A stretch of DNA of 64,000 bases from Deltaproteobacteria bacterium SG8_13 (GTDB taxonomy: Bacteria > Desulfobacterota > Desulfobacteria > Desulfobacterales > SG8-13). Under the pieces are notes generated by a model. It made no database searches. It saw nothing but the letters and a program-made list of their open reading frames with translations, and had not been told where the DNA came from. Below, piece after piece: positions 28,267-37,645 of the stretch. Made by a program: the position numbers and the translations under genes. The stretch is taken from positions 1 through 64,000 of the forward strand of contig LJNK01000015.1 of the NCBI GenBank assembly GCA_001303025.1. Reading direction: 5' to 3'. Each line of letters begins with the position of its first letter. Within the stretch, counting starts at the first letter, position 1.

Positions 28267-30327
28267 TTAGTTTTCGTCTTCCTGCGTGCAGAAGTATTCG
28301 ATAGTCTTCTGCGCGCACGTCCGACAATACCCGAGCTTGTTGAGCATGGTGTCGACCATGCGGTCGTAAAGCTTCTGGTTCTCTTCGTTGGTCCGGTTGG
28401 CCAGGGCACCGATCAGGCTGCCGGCACCGGCAATATCGGATTTCAGGCGCACGTCGGTCACTGCCTTGACCAGCTCCAGGTTGTCCATGAAATCGTAGTC
28501 CGGATCAACGGAGATTTTCTGCCCGTATATCTTGCGGATGGACGTGCGGAAGGTTTCCCGCTGTTCGGCCGTTTTCAACCCCAGCCGCTCCTCGATGCTG
28601 TTGATAAAACGCTCGTCTATTTTCAGCGCCTTGAGCTCCCCGGTCTGGGGATCTTTGTATTTCCACATCTTGTCGGCACCCAGGTTTTCGGCATCGATAC
28701 CGATGATCATGTTAACGTAGTTCATCACATCCTTTCGGATGGCCAGTGGTTCGTCCATGTACGCATTGAACATCTCGGTCATGATCCGCTCACGGTACAA
28801 TCCCTTGGCGGTTTTCAGGTCCTCGAGGTATTTGGTGCGATCGTTGGCTTCGGTTACATAGTCCAGGATCACCCGTTCCAGGGCCTTGGAAACGTCATAG
28901 GCGAACATGCATTGACCCTCATTGGTCTCCGAGCTTTCGGTTAATAGCTGGATCGCACGGCCAAGGTTGCGCTGGCCGAGCCCTTTTTGACCGAAACGGT
29001 TGATGATCTCCGGATCCTGGTTGAGGATGTCGATGACCTCGGCCAGGGTCTTGATGCTCTTCTCACCGGCCACTTCACCGGCGGCCAGCTTCATGGTTTC
29101 AACCGGCGTGAGTTTTTCGCTGCGCGGCAAACGCGTCAGCACGGCCGCCACCGATGCGGCATAGTTCAGGTTCGGATCCTGATGCAGATACTCCCGGTTG
29201 AGCGTGGTGCGGGTTTCATTTCCGATCGCATATTGGGTCAGCTGTTTCTGCAGCTTGTAATTGGTGTTGTGCGAAACGTAGCAGATTCTGCAGCGGTCGA
29301 CGATCGGGGCCTCCTCCTTCTCCGCCAGAAACCGGTGAAACTCCGAGTTGTTGCTGGTGGCGATAATCAGCGTGTCGATCGGCCATTTGTATCCGTCGAT
29401 TTCGATGTTGCGGTTCTGGATCACGCCCAGATACACCTGCACCAGGTCCTTTTTGTTTTTGTAGATCTCGTCGCTGAAGTGAATGCCGCCGCCAGCGACC
29501 CGCGCCAGGGCCCCTCTTCTCAAATCAAAACGATACGGATTGTTGGTGTCCGAAATGTGCAGCAGGCGCTGAATCGACTCTTCTCCCAACAGGTCAACGG
29601 CCGATGAGGTGATTTTATCCTTGGCCGGATACTTGCCGGTTACGGTGCCCAGGCTCTCGGTCAAAGGTACCGGCACGATTTCGATAAATTCCAGCATCTT
29701 ATCGATATCGCCGTCGGTATGCGTCCGAATGTCGTTTAAAATGTACCCGCTGCAGGCTCCCAGCGGCCGAAAGTTTTCGTACAGCTGGTCGATCTCGTTT
29801 TCGGAGAAACCGACCTGAGCGACCAGCCACTGTTTGCTTTCGTCCTGGCTTTCAAACAGGTTCATGGCCAGAATCAACGGGTCCTCATATGTTTGGGATT
29901 CGATGGCGCGGATGCTCCCGTAGCTTCCCAGACGGTCGATATGGTTGAAGCGGAAGGTGTACTTGCGGTTCTCTTGCTGGGCGAGAAACTCTCGATACCG
30001 CGCGCACAGGTATTCCACGAAAAAGGTTTTCCCATTGCCGGGTTCCCCGACCAGCACGAACGCCATTTCTGCCGAAGAGCCTCTCTCTGAGGCATCCTTG
30101 ACGTAGGAAACAAAGCTGTTGATTTCATCGTACATGCCGATGACATGCTTGCGACCATTGCGGAAGATACTGAAATCATAAGTCGTTTTTCCGTTGACGA
30201 TCACCTTGTCGATCTCGCTTTCCAGAACCATCCGGGCGACGCCCTGGAAGGCGTTTTCGAATATGCGCTTGCCCTCTTTGACTTCTGCAAGGTGATGGTG
30301 AAGGGTACGAAGGTTTGCGTCTTTCAT
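28267..30327 (-). CDS. prkA: Serine protein kinase PrkA (YeaG-type AAA+)
   Basis: GEPGNGKTFF Walker A, AGGGIHFSDEIYKNK, LIIATSNNSEF; start MKDANLRT after GGAGG. Confidence 0.92.
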   Translation of the reverse strand: MKDANLRTLHHHLAEVKEGKRIFENAFQGVARMVLESEIDKVIVNGKTTYDFSIFRNGRKHVIGMYDEINSFVSYVKDASERGSSAEMAFVLVGEPGNGKTFFVEYLCARYREFLAQQENRKYTFRFNHIDRLGSYGSIRAIESQTYEDPLILAMNLFESQDESKQWLVAQVGFSENEIDQLYENFRPLGACSGYILNDIRTHTDGDIDKMLEFIEIVPVPLTESLGTVTGKYPAKDKITSSAVDLLGEESIQRLLHISDTNNPYRFDLRRGALARVAGGGIHFSDEIYKNKKDLVQVYLGVIQNRNIEIDGYKWPIDTLIIATSNNSEFHRFLAEKEEAPIVDRCRICYVSHNTNYKLQKQLTQYAIGNETRTTLNREYLHQDPNLNYAASVAAVLTRLPRSEKLTPVETMKLAAGEVAGEKSIKTLAEVIDILNQDPEIINRFGQKGLGQRNLGRAIQLLTESSETNEGQCMFAYDVSKALERVILDYVTEANDRTKYLEDLKTAKGLYRERIMTEMFNAYMDEPLAIRKDVMNYVNMIIGIDAENLGADKMWKYKDPQTGELKALKIDERFINSIEERLGLKTAEQRETFRTSIRKIYGQKISVDPDYDFMDNLELVKAVTDVRLKSDIAGAGSLIGALANRTNEENQKLYDRMVDTMLNKLGYCRTCAQKTIEYFCTQEDEN

Positions 30328-30518
30328 GTTTCCTCCCGCCTCAAGGCTTTTGGTTAAAGGATTTCGCCTTTTTGCATCCGGCCCGCAACGGTGTCGCACT
30401 GACATGGGGACGATTCGGGGCTTGCGTGCAACGATATGAAATCTTTAGCGATCTGGAAAAAGTTTCTGTCCCTTACCCAAACAGAGCGTGCAGGGCGGCG
30501 GCAGGTTTCGCTGGAGTG

Positions 30519-30548
30519 GGGTGAATTCGTCTAAAGGCAGATTCACCC
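30519..30548. repeat. 8-bp stem inverted repeat in the prkA upstream region
   Basis: GGGTGAAT(14 nt)ATTCACCC read directly; no T-tract. Confidence 0.4.
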
Positions 30549-30780
30549 GGAACAGTAGTGTGTGCACAGAAAAAGTAATCACCGTTGGAAATCAGATCAA
30601 CTGTTTTCCATGTTGATCCGGGACAGACCGAGCTAGGTGACGCAAATAATATCTTATAATTTATATACATTGTAGCACATTCGCGTTACTGATATCAAGC
30701 TGGTTCCGCTGGTATTGTATCGAAAAATCGGGATGTCGTCAGCCGCTGGACCGGCTGCCGGATGTTGGCAAGCAGGACGC

Positions 30781-33255
30781 TCAGCAGCCGGGGTCCTTAC
30801 AGCTGCGGGCGAGCAGGAGGGTGTTTCCGATCACGCTCAGGCTGCTGAGCAGCATCGCACAGACTGCCACCAGTGGGTTGAGCAGACCGCTCATGGCGAC
30901 CGGTATGCTGATGGCATTGTAAATAAAGGCACATCCTAAATTCTGCTGCACTTTTCGGTTGGTCTTTTTGGCCAGTCGCATAAAATCGAGGATCTGGGCA
31001 GGGTCCCCACGCATCAGGGTTATACCGGCCACTTCCTTGCCGAGCGGGCTTTCAGAGTGGACCGCAATGGCTAGATCCGCTTTGGCCAGAGCAGGCGCGT
31101 CGTTGACACCGTCGCCGACCATGGCAACGCACCGCTTGCTGCTGCGCAGCGCTTCAATGGCGCCCGCTTTTTCCCAGGGCAACTGCTCCCCGATGTAGTC
31201 CGGGATACCCACAGCGTTTGCCACGGTTCGGGTGGTAGCGCTACCGTCTCCGGACACCAGGCAAAGACGATACCGCTCTTTTGCTAACGATGCGATGGTT
31301 TCTCGGGCCCCGGCGCGGATTTCATCGCCGAACACCAGCAACGCACAAATCCTGCCGTCGCAACTCATGTACACTAGCGAGACCGGGCCCTCGGGCTGAA
31401 GATGCACCGGATTCGAAATTGGCGGTGATGCATCGATTTCGCGCTGCAAAAAGCCCCGGGAACCGATTTTGACTTCACGTCCCTTGTGCCGGCCAACAAC
31501 CCCACCATCGCGGATCTGCACCGAGCTGACCGGCAGTGGTGCAATCTTCTGGCGGCGAGCGCTTCGCTTGATCTCCCTGGCCACCTGGTGGTCCGAGGTC
31601 GCCTCCATCGCTGCGGCAAGGGCAAGGATCCGCTCGGCGGTAAAATCTTCCAGCGCATAGACTCGAAGCAGCTCCCACTGTCCCCTGGTGAGTGTACCGG
31701 TCTTGTCGAATACAAAAGTATCGACCCTGGCGGCCATCTCGAATGATGAAAACTCTCGCACCAGGATTCCGAAACGGCTTGCCACCGAAATCCCTGCCAC
31801 ACGTGCCAGAGGAATCGCCACCCCAAGGGCACAGGGACAGGAGATCACGCATACGGTCACGGCTCGAACCATCGCGCTTTCCAGCGACAGTCCCGCCAGC
31901 CGGCCGACCACCCCTGTGCCGGCGGCAAGGCCGATTATCACCGGGACAAACCAGCGCAGGATCCGATCGGTTTTTCCTTCGAAAGGGGTTTTGCGGCTCA
32001 GGGCATCTTCCATGATCTGGATCATCTGCCCCAATACCGAATCCTGGCCGACCGCTTCGGCTTTAATGCGAAAGGATCCTTGCACGACGCGTGTTCCGCT
32101 TCGAATGCGCTCGCCGATTTTTTTCTGCAACGGTCGTGCCTCGCCGGTCAGGGCTGACTCGTCCAGCGCACCGCTTCCGTCGATAATGATCCCGTCGGCC
32201 GGCAAAACCTCTCCTTCTTCGACCCGAAAACTGTCTCCGGCCTGCAGGCCGGCTGCGGCCTGGTAGCGTCCTTCCGGAAAACCGGGGCTGCAGATCCTGA
32301 CTTTGGTGGGTCGAATGGAAAACAATGCCTCCAGATCTTCGAGCACGCGATGCTTGGCGTTGCGCTCCAGCAGCTTGCCCAGAAGCACAAGGGTGATCAG
32401 CATGCAGGCGGTATCGAAGTACAGGTGAATGTTTCCCCGATAAAAGTTGTATACGCCGTAAAAAAAGGCACTGCCCGATCCAACGGCGATCAACGTTTCC
32501 ATGCTGGATGCGGCGGAAAACATGCCGGTCAGGGCCCGGCGGAAAATGTTGCGGCCGCCGTAAGCCAGCACGACACTTGTCAGCAGGAAAATCGGCCATG
32601 ACAGCTTGGAAATAGCATCCGGTGTTAGCTCGCTGAAAAATCCGGAGTAAAGCGCAAAAGAGAGCATCATCACATTCATGGTCAAAAATGCGGACACCCC
32701 GAATCGAAACAGTTCTCTGCGGCTGTCTGCCAACCGTGCGTCATCACCCGGCAGTGTTGCCCGATAGCCGAGTTTGCCGACGGTTTTTATGATCTTTGCT
32801 GGAGATGTTTTGACGGGATTATACCGGCAGCGCAGCCGGTCGGTAGAAAAGCTGCACGTGACATCGACAACACCGGGAATCCTTTTGACGGTCTCGTCGA
32901 TCACCCAGGCGCAGGCCGGGCACCACATGCCCCCGACCTGCAGGTTGATTGCCAATTCGTTCGCAGAGGGTGCTGGTTGTTTTTCTTCCGGTTGAACGGC
33001 TGACATTGTGCCCGGAGCCGACAACTGCTGCAGATCCTCCTCGGAGCGCGGAATCAGCCCCATTTCCTGGCAGCGCTTGAACAGCTCGCTCTCCTGAAAC
33101 TGCGCCGGATCGCCTGAACCGTCGGCCTGAATCAGCATCAAGAAGACTTGCCGGCAGCCCATGCAGCAAAACCGGTAAGTTTTTCCGGAAAAGTCGAGGG
33201 GGTGGCTCCCGTACCGGAGGCTGAGCCCGCACAGATCGCAGGTGTTGGTGGCCAT
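30781..33255 (-). CDS. ccoI: Heavy-metal P1B-type ATPase, CcoI/FixI-like copper exporter
   Basis: N-terminal CxxC region, GMWCPACAW HMA motif, CPC in TM, FDKTGTLTRG, MVGDGVNDAPAL; downstream of cbb3 genes. Confidence 0.9.
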   Translation of the reverse strand: MATNTCDLCGLSLRYGSHPLDFSGKTYRFCCMGCRQVFLMLIQADGSGDPAQFQESELFKRCQEMGLIPRSEEDLQQLSAPGTMSAVQPEEKQPAPSANELAINLQVGGMWCPACAWVIDETVKRIPGVVDVTCSFSTDRLRCRYNPVKTSPAKIIKTVGKLGYRATLPGDDARLADSRRELFRFGVSAFLTMNVMMLSFALYSGFFSELTPDAISKLSWPIFLLTSVVLAYGGRNIFRRALTGMFSAASSMETLIAVGSGSAFFYGVYNFYRGNIHLYFDTACMLITLVLLGKLLERNAKHRVLEDLEALFSIRPTKVRICSPGFPEGRYQAAAGLQAGDSFRVEEGEVLPADGIIIDGSGALDESALTGEARPLQKKIGERIRSGTRVVQGSFRIKAEAVGQDSVLGQMIQIMEDALSRKTPFEGKTDRILRWFVPVIIGLAAGTGVVGRLAGLSLESAMVRAVTVCVISCPCALGVAIPLARVAGISVASRFGILVREFSSFEMAARVDTFVFDKTGTLTRGQWELLRVYALEDFTAERILALAAAMEATSDHQVAREIKRSARRQKIAPLPVSSVQIRDGGVVGRHKGREVKIGSRGFLQREIDASPPISNPVHLQPEGPVSLVYMSCDGRICALLVFGDEIRAGARETIASLAKERYRLCLVSGDGSATTRTVANAVGIPDYIGEQLPWEKAGAIEALRSSKRCVAMVGDGVNDAPALAKADLAIAVHSESPLGKEVAGITLMRGDPAQILDFMRLAKKTNRKVQQNLGCAFIYNAISIPVAMSGLLNPLVAVCAMLLSSLSVIGNTLLLARSCKDPGC

Positions 33256-33334
33256 AATGGTGGATTAGCCCCAAAGACACAAAGCGTGTCGGCAAAGGCT
33301 GCTTGGCGCCTCTGGTGTCTCTGCGGTTGGCTTT

Positions 33335-33856
33335 CTACTTTTTTCGGGTACCGAGGGATTTGATGTAAGCGATGATCTCCCAGCGCTTGTCGATGGAAAC
33401 GGTGGTTGCCAGCGCCGGCTGTCGCCCGGTTCCACCGATGCCGTAGCTGATGTGCTGAAACAGGTAACCGGATGACTGCTGCTGGATCTTTCCACTGCGC
33501 AAGTCGGTGGGCAGCGGCGCAAAACTCTGGCCCACCGTACCGTTGCCGTCGTGCTGCAGACCGTGGCACTGCTGGCAGTAGGTGAAGTATTGCTTGGCAC
33601 CCCGGCCGATAACCTCGGCATCGTCCAGCGGCACCGAAGACACGAGACTTTCCGGTGTTGCGGCCCGGTAGAGCGCTTCTCCGCCTTCAAACGGCACGGT
33701 GCCCGGTTCCATGATCAGCAGGGGGTGTTCATAGGGTTTGACCGCCGGCGTTTCGCGCATCCTGCCGTACGAAAAGTTGTTGTCGTAGAACATCAGTGCT
33801 TCATAGGCCACAAAAGCGGCGACCAGGATCAAGATCAGAAACACGAACTTTTTCAT
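33335..33856 (-). CDS. Monohaem cytochrome c (ActE-like position)
   Basis: N-terminal signal/TM; CQQCHGLQHDGNGTVGQSFAPLPTDL. Confidence 0.87.
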   Translation of the reverse strand: MKKFVFLILILVAAFVAYEALMFYDNNFSYGRMRETPAVKPYEHPLLIMEPGTVPFEGGEALYRAATPESLVSSVPLDDAEVIGRGAKQYFTYCQQCHGLQHDGNGTVGQSFAPLPTDLRSGKIQQQSSGYLFQHISYGIGGTGRQPALATTVSIDKRWEIIAYIKSLGTRKK

Positions 33857-34084
33857 CTATTCTCCTTTGGCGCCCTGCACGTGCTGGGGATACGGCAGCG
33901 TCTCGTACACGGCATATGGCGACTCGCCGGGAACGTCTCGTATCGGTCGATAATCCCAGCCGGGCTGTCCCAGGTCTCCCACCACAAAAAACGCAAAAAG
34001 TCCCTGGCTCAAGATGATGACCAGCAGAACAAATATCACCACCCAGGATTTCACCTCGGATTCCTTGTGCTCGATTGGCTCCAT
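33857..34084 (-). CDS. Small single-TM protein of oxidase cluster
   Basis: 75 aa, one TM, tightly spaced in operon. Confidence 0.6.
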   Translation of the reverse strand: MEPIEHKESEVKSWVVIFVLLVIILSQGLFAFFVVGDLGQPGWDYRPIRDVPGESPYAVYETLPYPQHVQGAKGE

Positions 34085-34085
34085 A

Positions 34086-34361
34086 TTAGATTTTCACCCC
34101 CATCAGGCCGTGGACAAGGATGTAGAAAAAAGACCAGATGATCGTTCCCGCAAATATCAACAGCATCGCCAACGGAAACGGCGCATTGCGATCCTCGATG
34201 TCTTCCGGATAGCGGTAGATGACCCGCTGCTTCCTCGCTTCGGAATCCTCGGTCCGAAAAACCATAAAACCAAGGGCTATTCCGAAAACGATGATGAAGA
34301 TCACCGTGGGAAGCGCGACCCACATCAGGTGCTCAAAATTCAACAATGTAAAGTAGCGCAT
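34086..34361 (-). CDS. Small two-TM protein of oxidase cluster
   Basis: 91 aa, two hydrophobic helices, 1-nt spacing to next gene. Confidence 0.6.
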   Translation of the reverse strand: MRYFTLLNFEHLMWVALPTVIFIIVFGIALGFMVFRTEDSEARKQRVIYRYPEDIEDRNAPFPLAMLLIFAGTIIWSFFYILVHGLMGVKI

Positions 34362-34390
34362 GGCTCGTTCCTCAACATCGACCCTGCCGC

Positions 34391-34675
34391 TCAGGGGGCG
34401 TAAAAAAGTGAATAGATCAACACGGCCGCACTGGCACCCAGACCGGCCAGGGCCAGCAAAAACAGCCCATACATCTCATAGCGGCTGACGCGGGAGGTGC
34501 CGGCAGCCGTTTGATCCAGGTCGTCCTCGAGCGGTAAAAACCGGGCGCGCTGCTGATCTCTGAACTGGCCGTTTTTCAGCGCCCAGATGAAAACCACAAT
34601 ACTGATCACCAGCCCGATGGACATGTATGTGATAAAGTAAGGGAAGTACACGGGTTTATGGCTCCCATGCGGCAT
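34391..34675 (-). CDS. ccoS: CcoS-like cbb3 oxidase maturation protein
   Basis: FIWALKNGQFRDQQRARFLPLEDD motif after an N-terminal TM; start MPHGSHKP. Confidence 0.7.
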   Translation of the reverse strand: MPHGSHKPVYFPYFITYMSIGLVISIVVFIWALKNGQFRDQQRARFLPLEDDLDQTAAGTSRVSRYEMYGLFLLALAGLGASAAVLIYSLFYAP

Positions 34676-35591
34676 CGATACCGCGCGGCTCGCTGTTGGC
34701 ATCGCTTTGGTTGATAAAGTAAACAGCCACGTAGTCGCCGACCTCCCATATTTTCTGCGATTCCAGTTCCCGCTTGAAATACGGCATGGCCGTTCCGGTG
34801 ATTCCGTTCATGATCTGGTAGTAGAGGACGCCGCCGGAAACCTCCCTGCCTTTTAGAATCGTAAAATTCAACGGCGGCGGGTAAATCCATGGCTGGGCCG
34901 GTCCCATTCCGTCGCCGACCGGGCCATGACATCCAAGGCAGAAATTCTGGTAGATGACATGGCCCCTGGCCAATCCGGCTTCGGTTGTCGGGTAAGGGTT
35001 GGGAACATCCCGCCAGCCTTGGGGAACGTTCTCGTTGAGCCATCTCACATTGGCTTCCGGACCGGCCTCATAAGCCTTGATGGCTTCCTGCTTCCAAAAA
35101 CGCTGACGCTCCATTCGCCGGTCGGCGGCCTTTAGCCCCAGGCTTTGAACATAAGACGTAAGGGTTGCGACCCGATCCATTCCTAAAAATTCAAAAGCCG
35201 GCATAATGGATACCGGACGCGTGTAGCGCGGGTTGATAAAATGGGCGATATGCCAGTCGTCCGGATGCTCACCACCCGCCTGGGAAAGGTCCGGGCCGGT
35301 TCGCGCCGAACCCAGCAGTATCGGATGATCCTCCACATAGTCGCCGGCCTGGGCGATTCGGTCTGCCCCCAGTCCCCAGTCCACCTTGCGTATCGATTGG
35401 CTGTGGCAGTATACGCATCCGTTCTGAATGTAGATGAGTCGACCGGCGGCTTCCTCCGAGACCCGCGAGCGGAAGATTTCCGACGGTACGGTCTGATTGG
35501 TGTCGGCATACGGTAATATAACGGCCACGAACACCACTGCGGCCAGCACTAAAAGACTGCCGATCACCACGGCTTTCGGAGTCATTTTCAT
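34656..35591 (-). CDS. ccoO: cbb3-type cytochrome c oxidase subunit II (CcoO) fused to a second cytochrome c domain
   Basis: GCVYCHSQSIRKVD...MPAFEFLG (CcoO) then FCLGCHGPVGDGMGPA domain. Confidence 0.87.
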   Translation of the reverse strand: MKMTPKAVVIGSLLVLAAVVFVAVILPYADTNQTVPSEIFRSRVSEEAAGRLIYIQNGCVYCHSQSIRKVDWGLGADRIAQAGDYVEDHPILLGSARTGPDLSQAGGEHPDDWHIAHFINPRYTRPVSIMPAFEFLGMDRVATLTSYVQSLGLKAADRRMERQRFWKQEAIKAYEAGPEANVRWLNENVPQGWRDVPNPYPTTEAGLARGHVIYQNFCLGCHGPVGDGMGPAQPWIYPPPLNFTILKGREVSGGVLYYQIMNGITGTAMPYFKRELESQKIWEVGDYVAVYFINQSDANSEPRGIDAAWEP

Positions 35592-37051
35592 GTGACAGCT
35601 TCTCCGGATCTGACGAACAAGGTTCTGACGATGTTGTAAAAACCGAGCGCTGCGCCGATGACCAGAATCAGACCCAGCGAAGCGCGGGTAACGTAATATG
35701 GATGAATCTGGGGCAAGATTCGATAAACGGTCTCACCATTGAGCCAGCCGTTGCCCTGAATGAGTCCGGCGATCGTCAACACCACCGTAAAGCCGATAGA
35801 GACGATCAGAACCAGCCAGTATTGGATGTCGGCCAGCAGCCGGCTGTAAAGGGGCCTGCCCGTCACTTTCGGTAGAATGTAGTAAAGCCCTCCGAGGGCG
35901 ATCATGCCGGCAAATCCGAGCACCCCGATGTGAGCGTGGGCGACGACCCAGTTGTTGAAATGGGTGACCCGCTGCACATCCGGAAGCGACATCATGGAGC
36001 CCTGGATGCTGACGAAGAAATACATGATGGTGCCGGTGAACACGAATTTGGCGCCGATGTCCGCATGGATCTCTCCAAGTCTGCCTTTGGCCGTGTACCA
36101 AATGTTGATCAGAAACGCCATCACCGGGATGACCATGGCCACGCTGTCGACAATGGCGATGACTTTCAGCCAGGTCGGGACGGGCACCTGCAGCAGGTGG
36201 TGAGTGCCGATATGGGTATACACAACGATCAGTGACCAAAAGCCCAGCAGTGAGAGCGTATGGCTGTATAAGGGGGCGCGCACGGACCGCGGGATCACAT
36301 AATAGGTCACACCGGCAGAAAGAGGCGTCAGCAAAAGACCGAACACGTTGTGTCCGTAAAACCAGAGGATAATGGCATCGGGGATTCCCACCAGGGCACC
36401 GCTGCTCGGCCGCCAGACGATGTTGCCGAGAGCATACGTGCAGGCGGTCAGGATTACCGCAGCCAGCGCGTACCAGACGGACACATACAGGACCGGCTCG
36501 GTGCGCTGCTTGACGGTCATGATGAAATTGAAAAACACCATCAAAAACACCACAATCACCGCCACATCGATCGGCCAGATCAGCTCGGCGTATTCGCGGC
36601 CCTGGGTGTAACCGAGCATCAGGGTCAAAACAACCGCCACCAGCGCAATATTCCACGCAACAACGGTCACAACCCCGAGTCTTTCACTGTAAAGCTCGGT
36701 TTTCAGCAGTCTGGGGAAATAGTAAAATGCCGCCGCCAACAGGCCCGGTGTGACAAAACCGAACAGCACGATGTTGATGTGGATCGGTCGGACTCTACCG
36801 AACACCAGCCAGCCGATGTTCTTTGTAAGGTCCGGTGCGACGAGCTCCGTGGCACCGATCAGTCCCATAAGTGTGCCGACGATCATCCAGAAAGCGGAAG
36901 TCAGGCAAAAGCCCTTGGCCGTCTGATAGGTTGGGGATGGATTGGACAAACCTGTTTCTCCTTGAAGCAGAGGGTTTGGGTTCACGCTTTGCCGATACCC
37001 CTGATACATTCGATTACGGAATTTCTTCTGCAAGACTCCTTTATGGCGCAA
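35588..37051 (-). CDS. ccoN: cbb3-type cytochrome c oxidase subunit I
   Basis: Low-spin haem ligands RPIHINIVLFGF and VVAHAHIGVLGF; CuB ligands WFYGHNVFG and THH; conserved Tyr six residues before the first His of HH. Confidence 0.92.
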   Translation of the reverse strand: MRHKGVLQKKFRNRMYQGYRQSVNPNPLLQGETGLSNPSPTYQTAKGFCLTSAFWMIVGTLMGLIGATELVAPDLTKNIGWLVFGRVRPIHINIVLFGFVTPGLLAAAFYYFPRLLKTELYSERLGVVTVVAWNIALVAVVLTLMLGYTQGREYAELIWPIDVAVIVVFLMVFFNFIMTVKQRTEPVLYVSVWYALAAVILTACTYALGNIVWRPSSGALVGIPDAIILWFYGHNVFGLLLTPLSAGVTYYVIPRSVRAPLYSHTLSLLGFWSLIVVYTHIGTHHLLQVPVPTWLKVIAIVDSVAMVIPVMAFLINIWYTAKGRLGEIHADIGAKFVFTGTIMYFFVSIQGSMMSLPDVQRVTHFNNWVVAHAHIGVLGFAGMIALGGLYYILPKVTGRPLYSRLLADIQYWLVLIVSIGFTVVLTIAGLIQGNGWLNGETVYRILPQIHPYYVTRASLGLILVIGAALGFYNIVRTLFVRSGEAVT

Positions 37052-37645
37052 TCAGCTGTGACACGCCAACCAGCATCCCAGGTTGGCCTTTTTTTCCCGA
37101 TGGCATTGAATACAAAATTCCATGTAAAAGTAGCGGCCTTTGACCCGGTCCATCGTTTCGATGGCGCCATGGCACTGCTGGCACTCGATTTCCTTTTTGA
37201 TGTGCCGCTGGTGGTTGAACACTACATGCTCGGCCAGGTAATTCGCCTTTACCCACGGTGTCGGCGTCTTGGTGTTGAAGTAACGGTGCTCTTTCAAAAT
37301 TTGCGGGTGCTTGGCGATGATGTAATTGTGGCAATAGAGACATTTTTCCACCGGGGGCAAGCCCGGGTGGATCGAGCTGTCCACATACGGATGGCAAAAC
37401 TGGCACTGGATGCTCTTGACGCCGACATGCAGCTGATGACTGAACGGGATCGGCTGCTCGGGGCCCATGCGCGTGCCCGGCGGGGTGTAAATCAGATACA
37501 AAGATCCGATCGTCAGCGCCACAAGGACCAGCGTCCAGAAAAAGGCCGCTTTGTTCTGAGACAGCGAAACCCTGTATTTTCTTGCAAGGATCAGCAACCC
37601 AAGGGTCAGTGCGGCCAGCGTTATCAGGGTAATAAGAACTTCCAT
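37052..37645 (-). CDS. actA: Multihaem cytochrome c of alternative complex III (ActA-like)
   Basis: N-terminal TMs; CQFCH, CLYCH, CQQCH, CIQCH plus terminal CWLACH. Confidence 0.8.
   Translation of the reverse strand: MEVLITLITLAALTLGLLILARKYRVSLSQNKAAFFWTLVLVALTIGSLYLIYTPPGTRMGPEQPIPFSHQLHVGVKSIQCQFCHPYVDSSIHPGLPPVEKCLYCHNYIIAKHPQILKEHRYFNTKTPTPWVKANYLAEHVVFNHQRHIKKEIECQQCHGAIETMDRVKGRYFYMEFCIQCHREKKANLGCWLACHS

Noticed and set aside
27715-28944. 409-aa ORF antisense to DUF444/prkA
   Set aside because: Crosses the boundary of two well-supported genes; no domain
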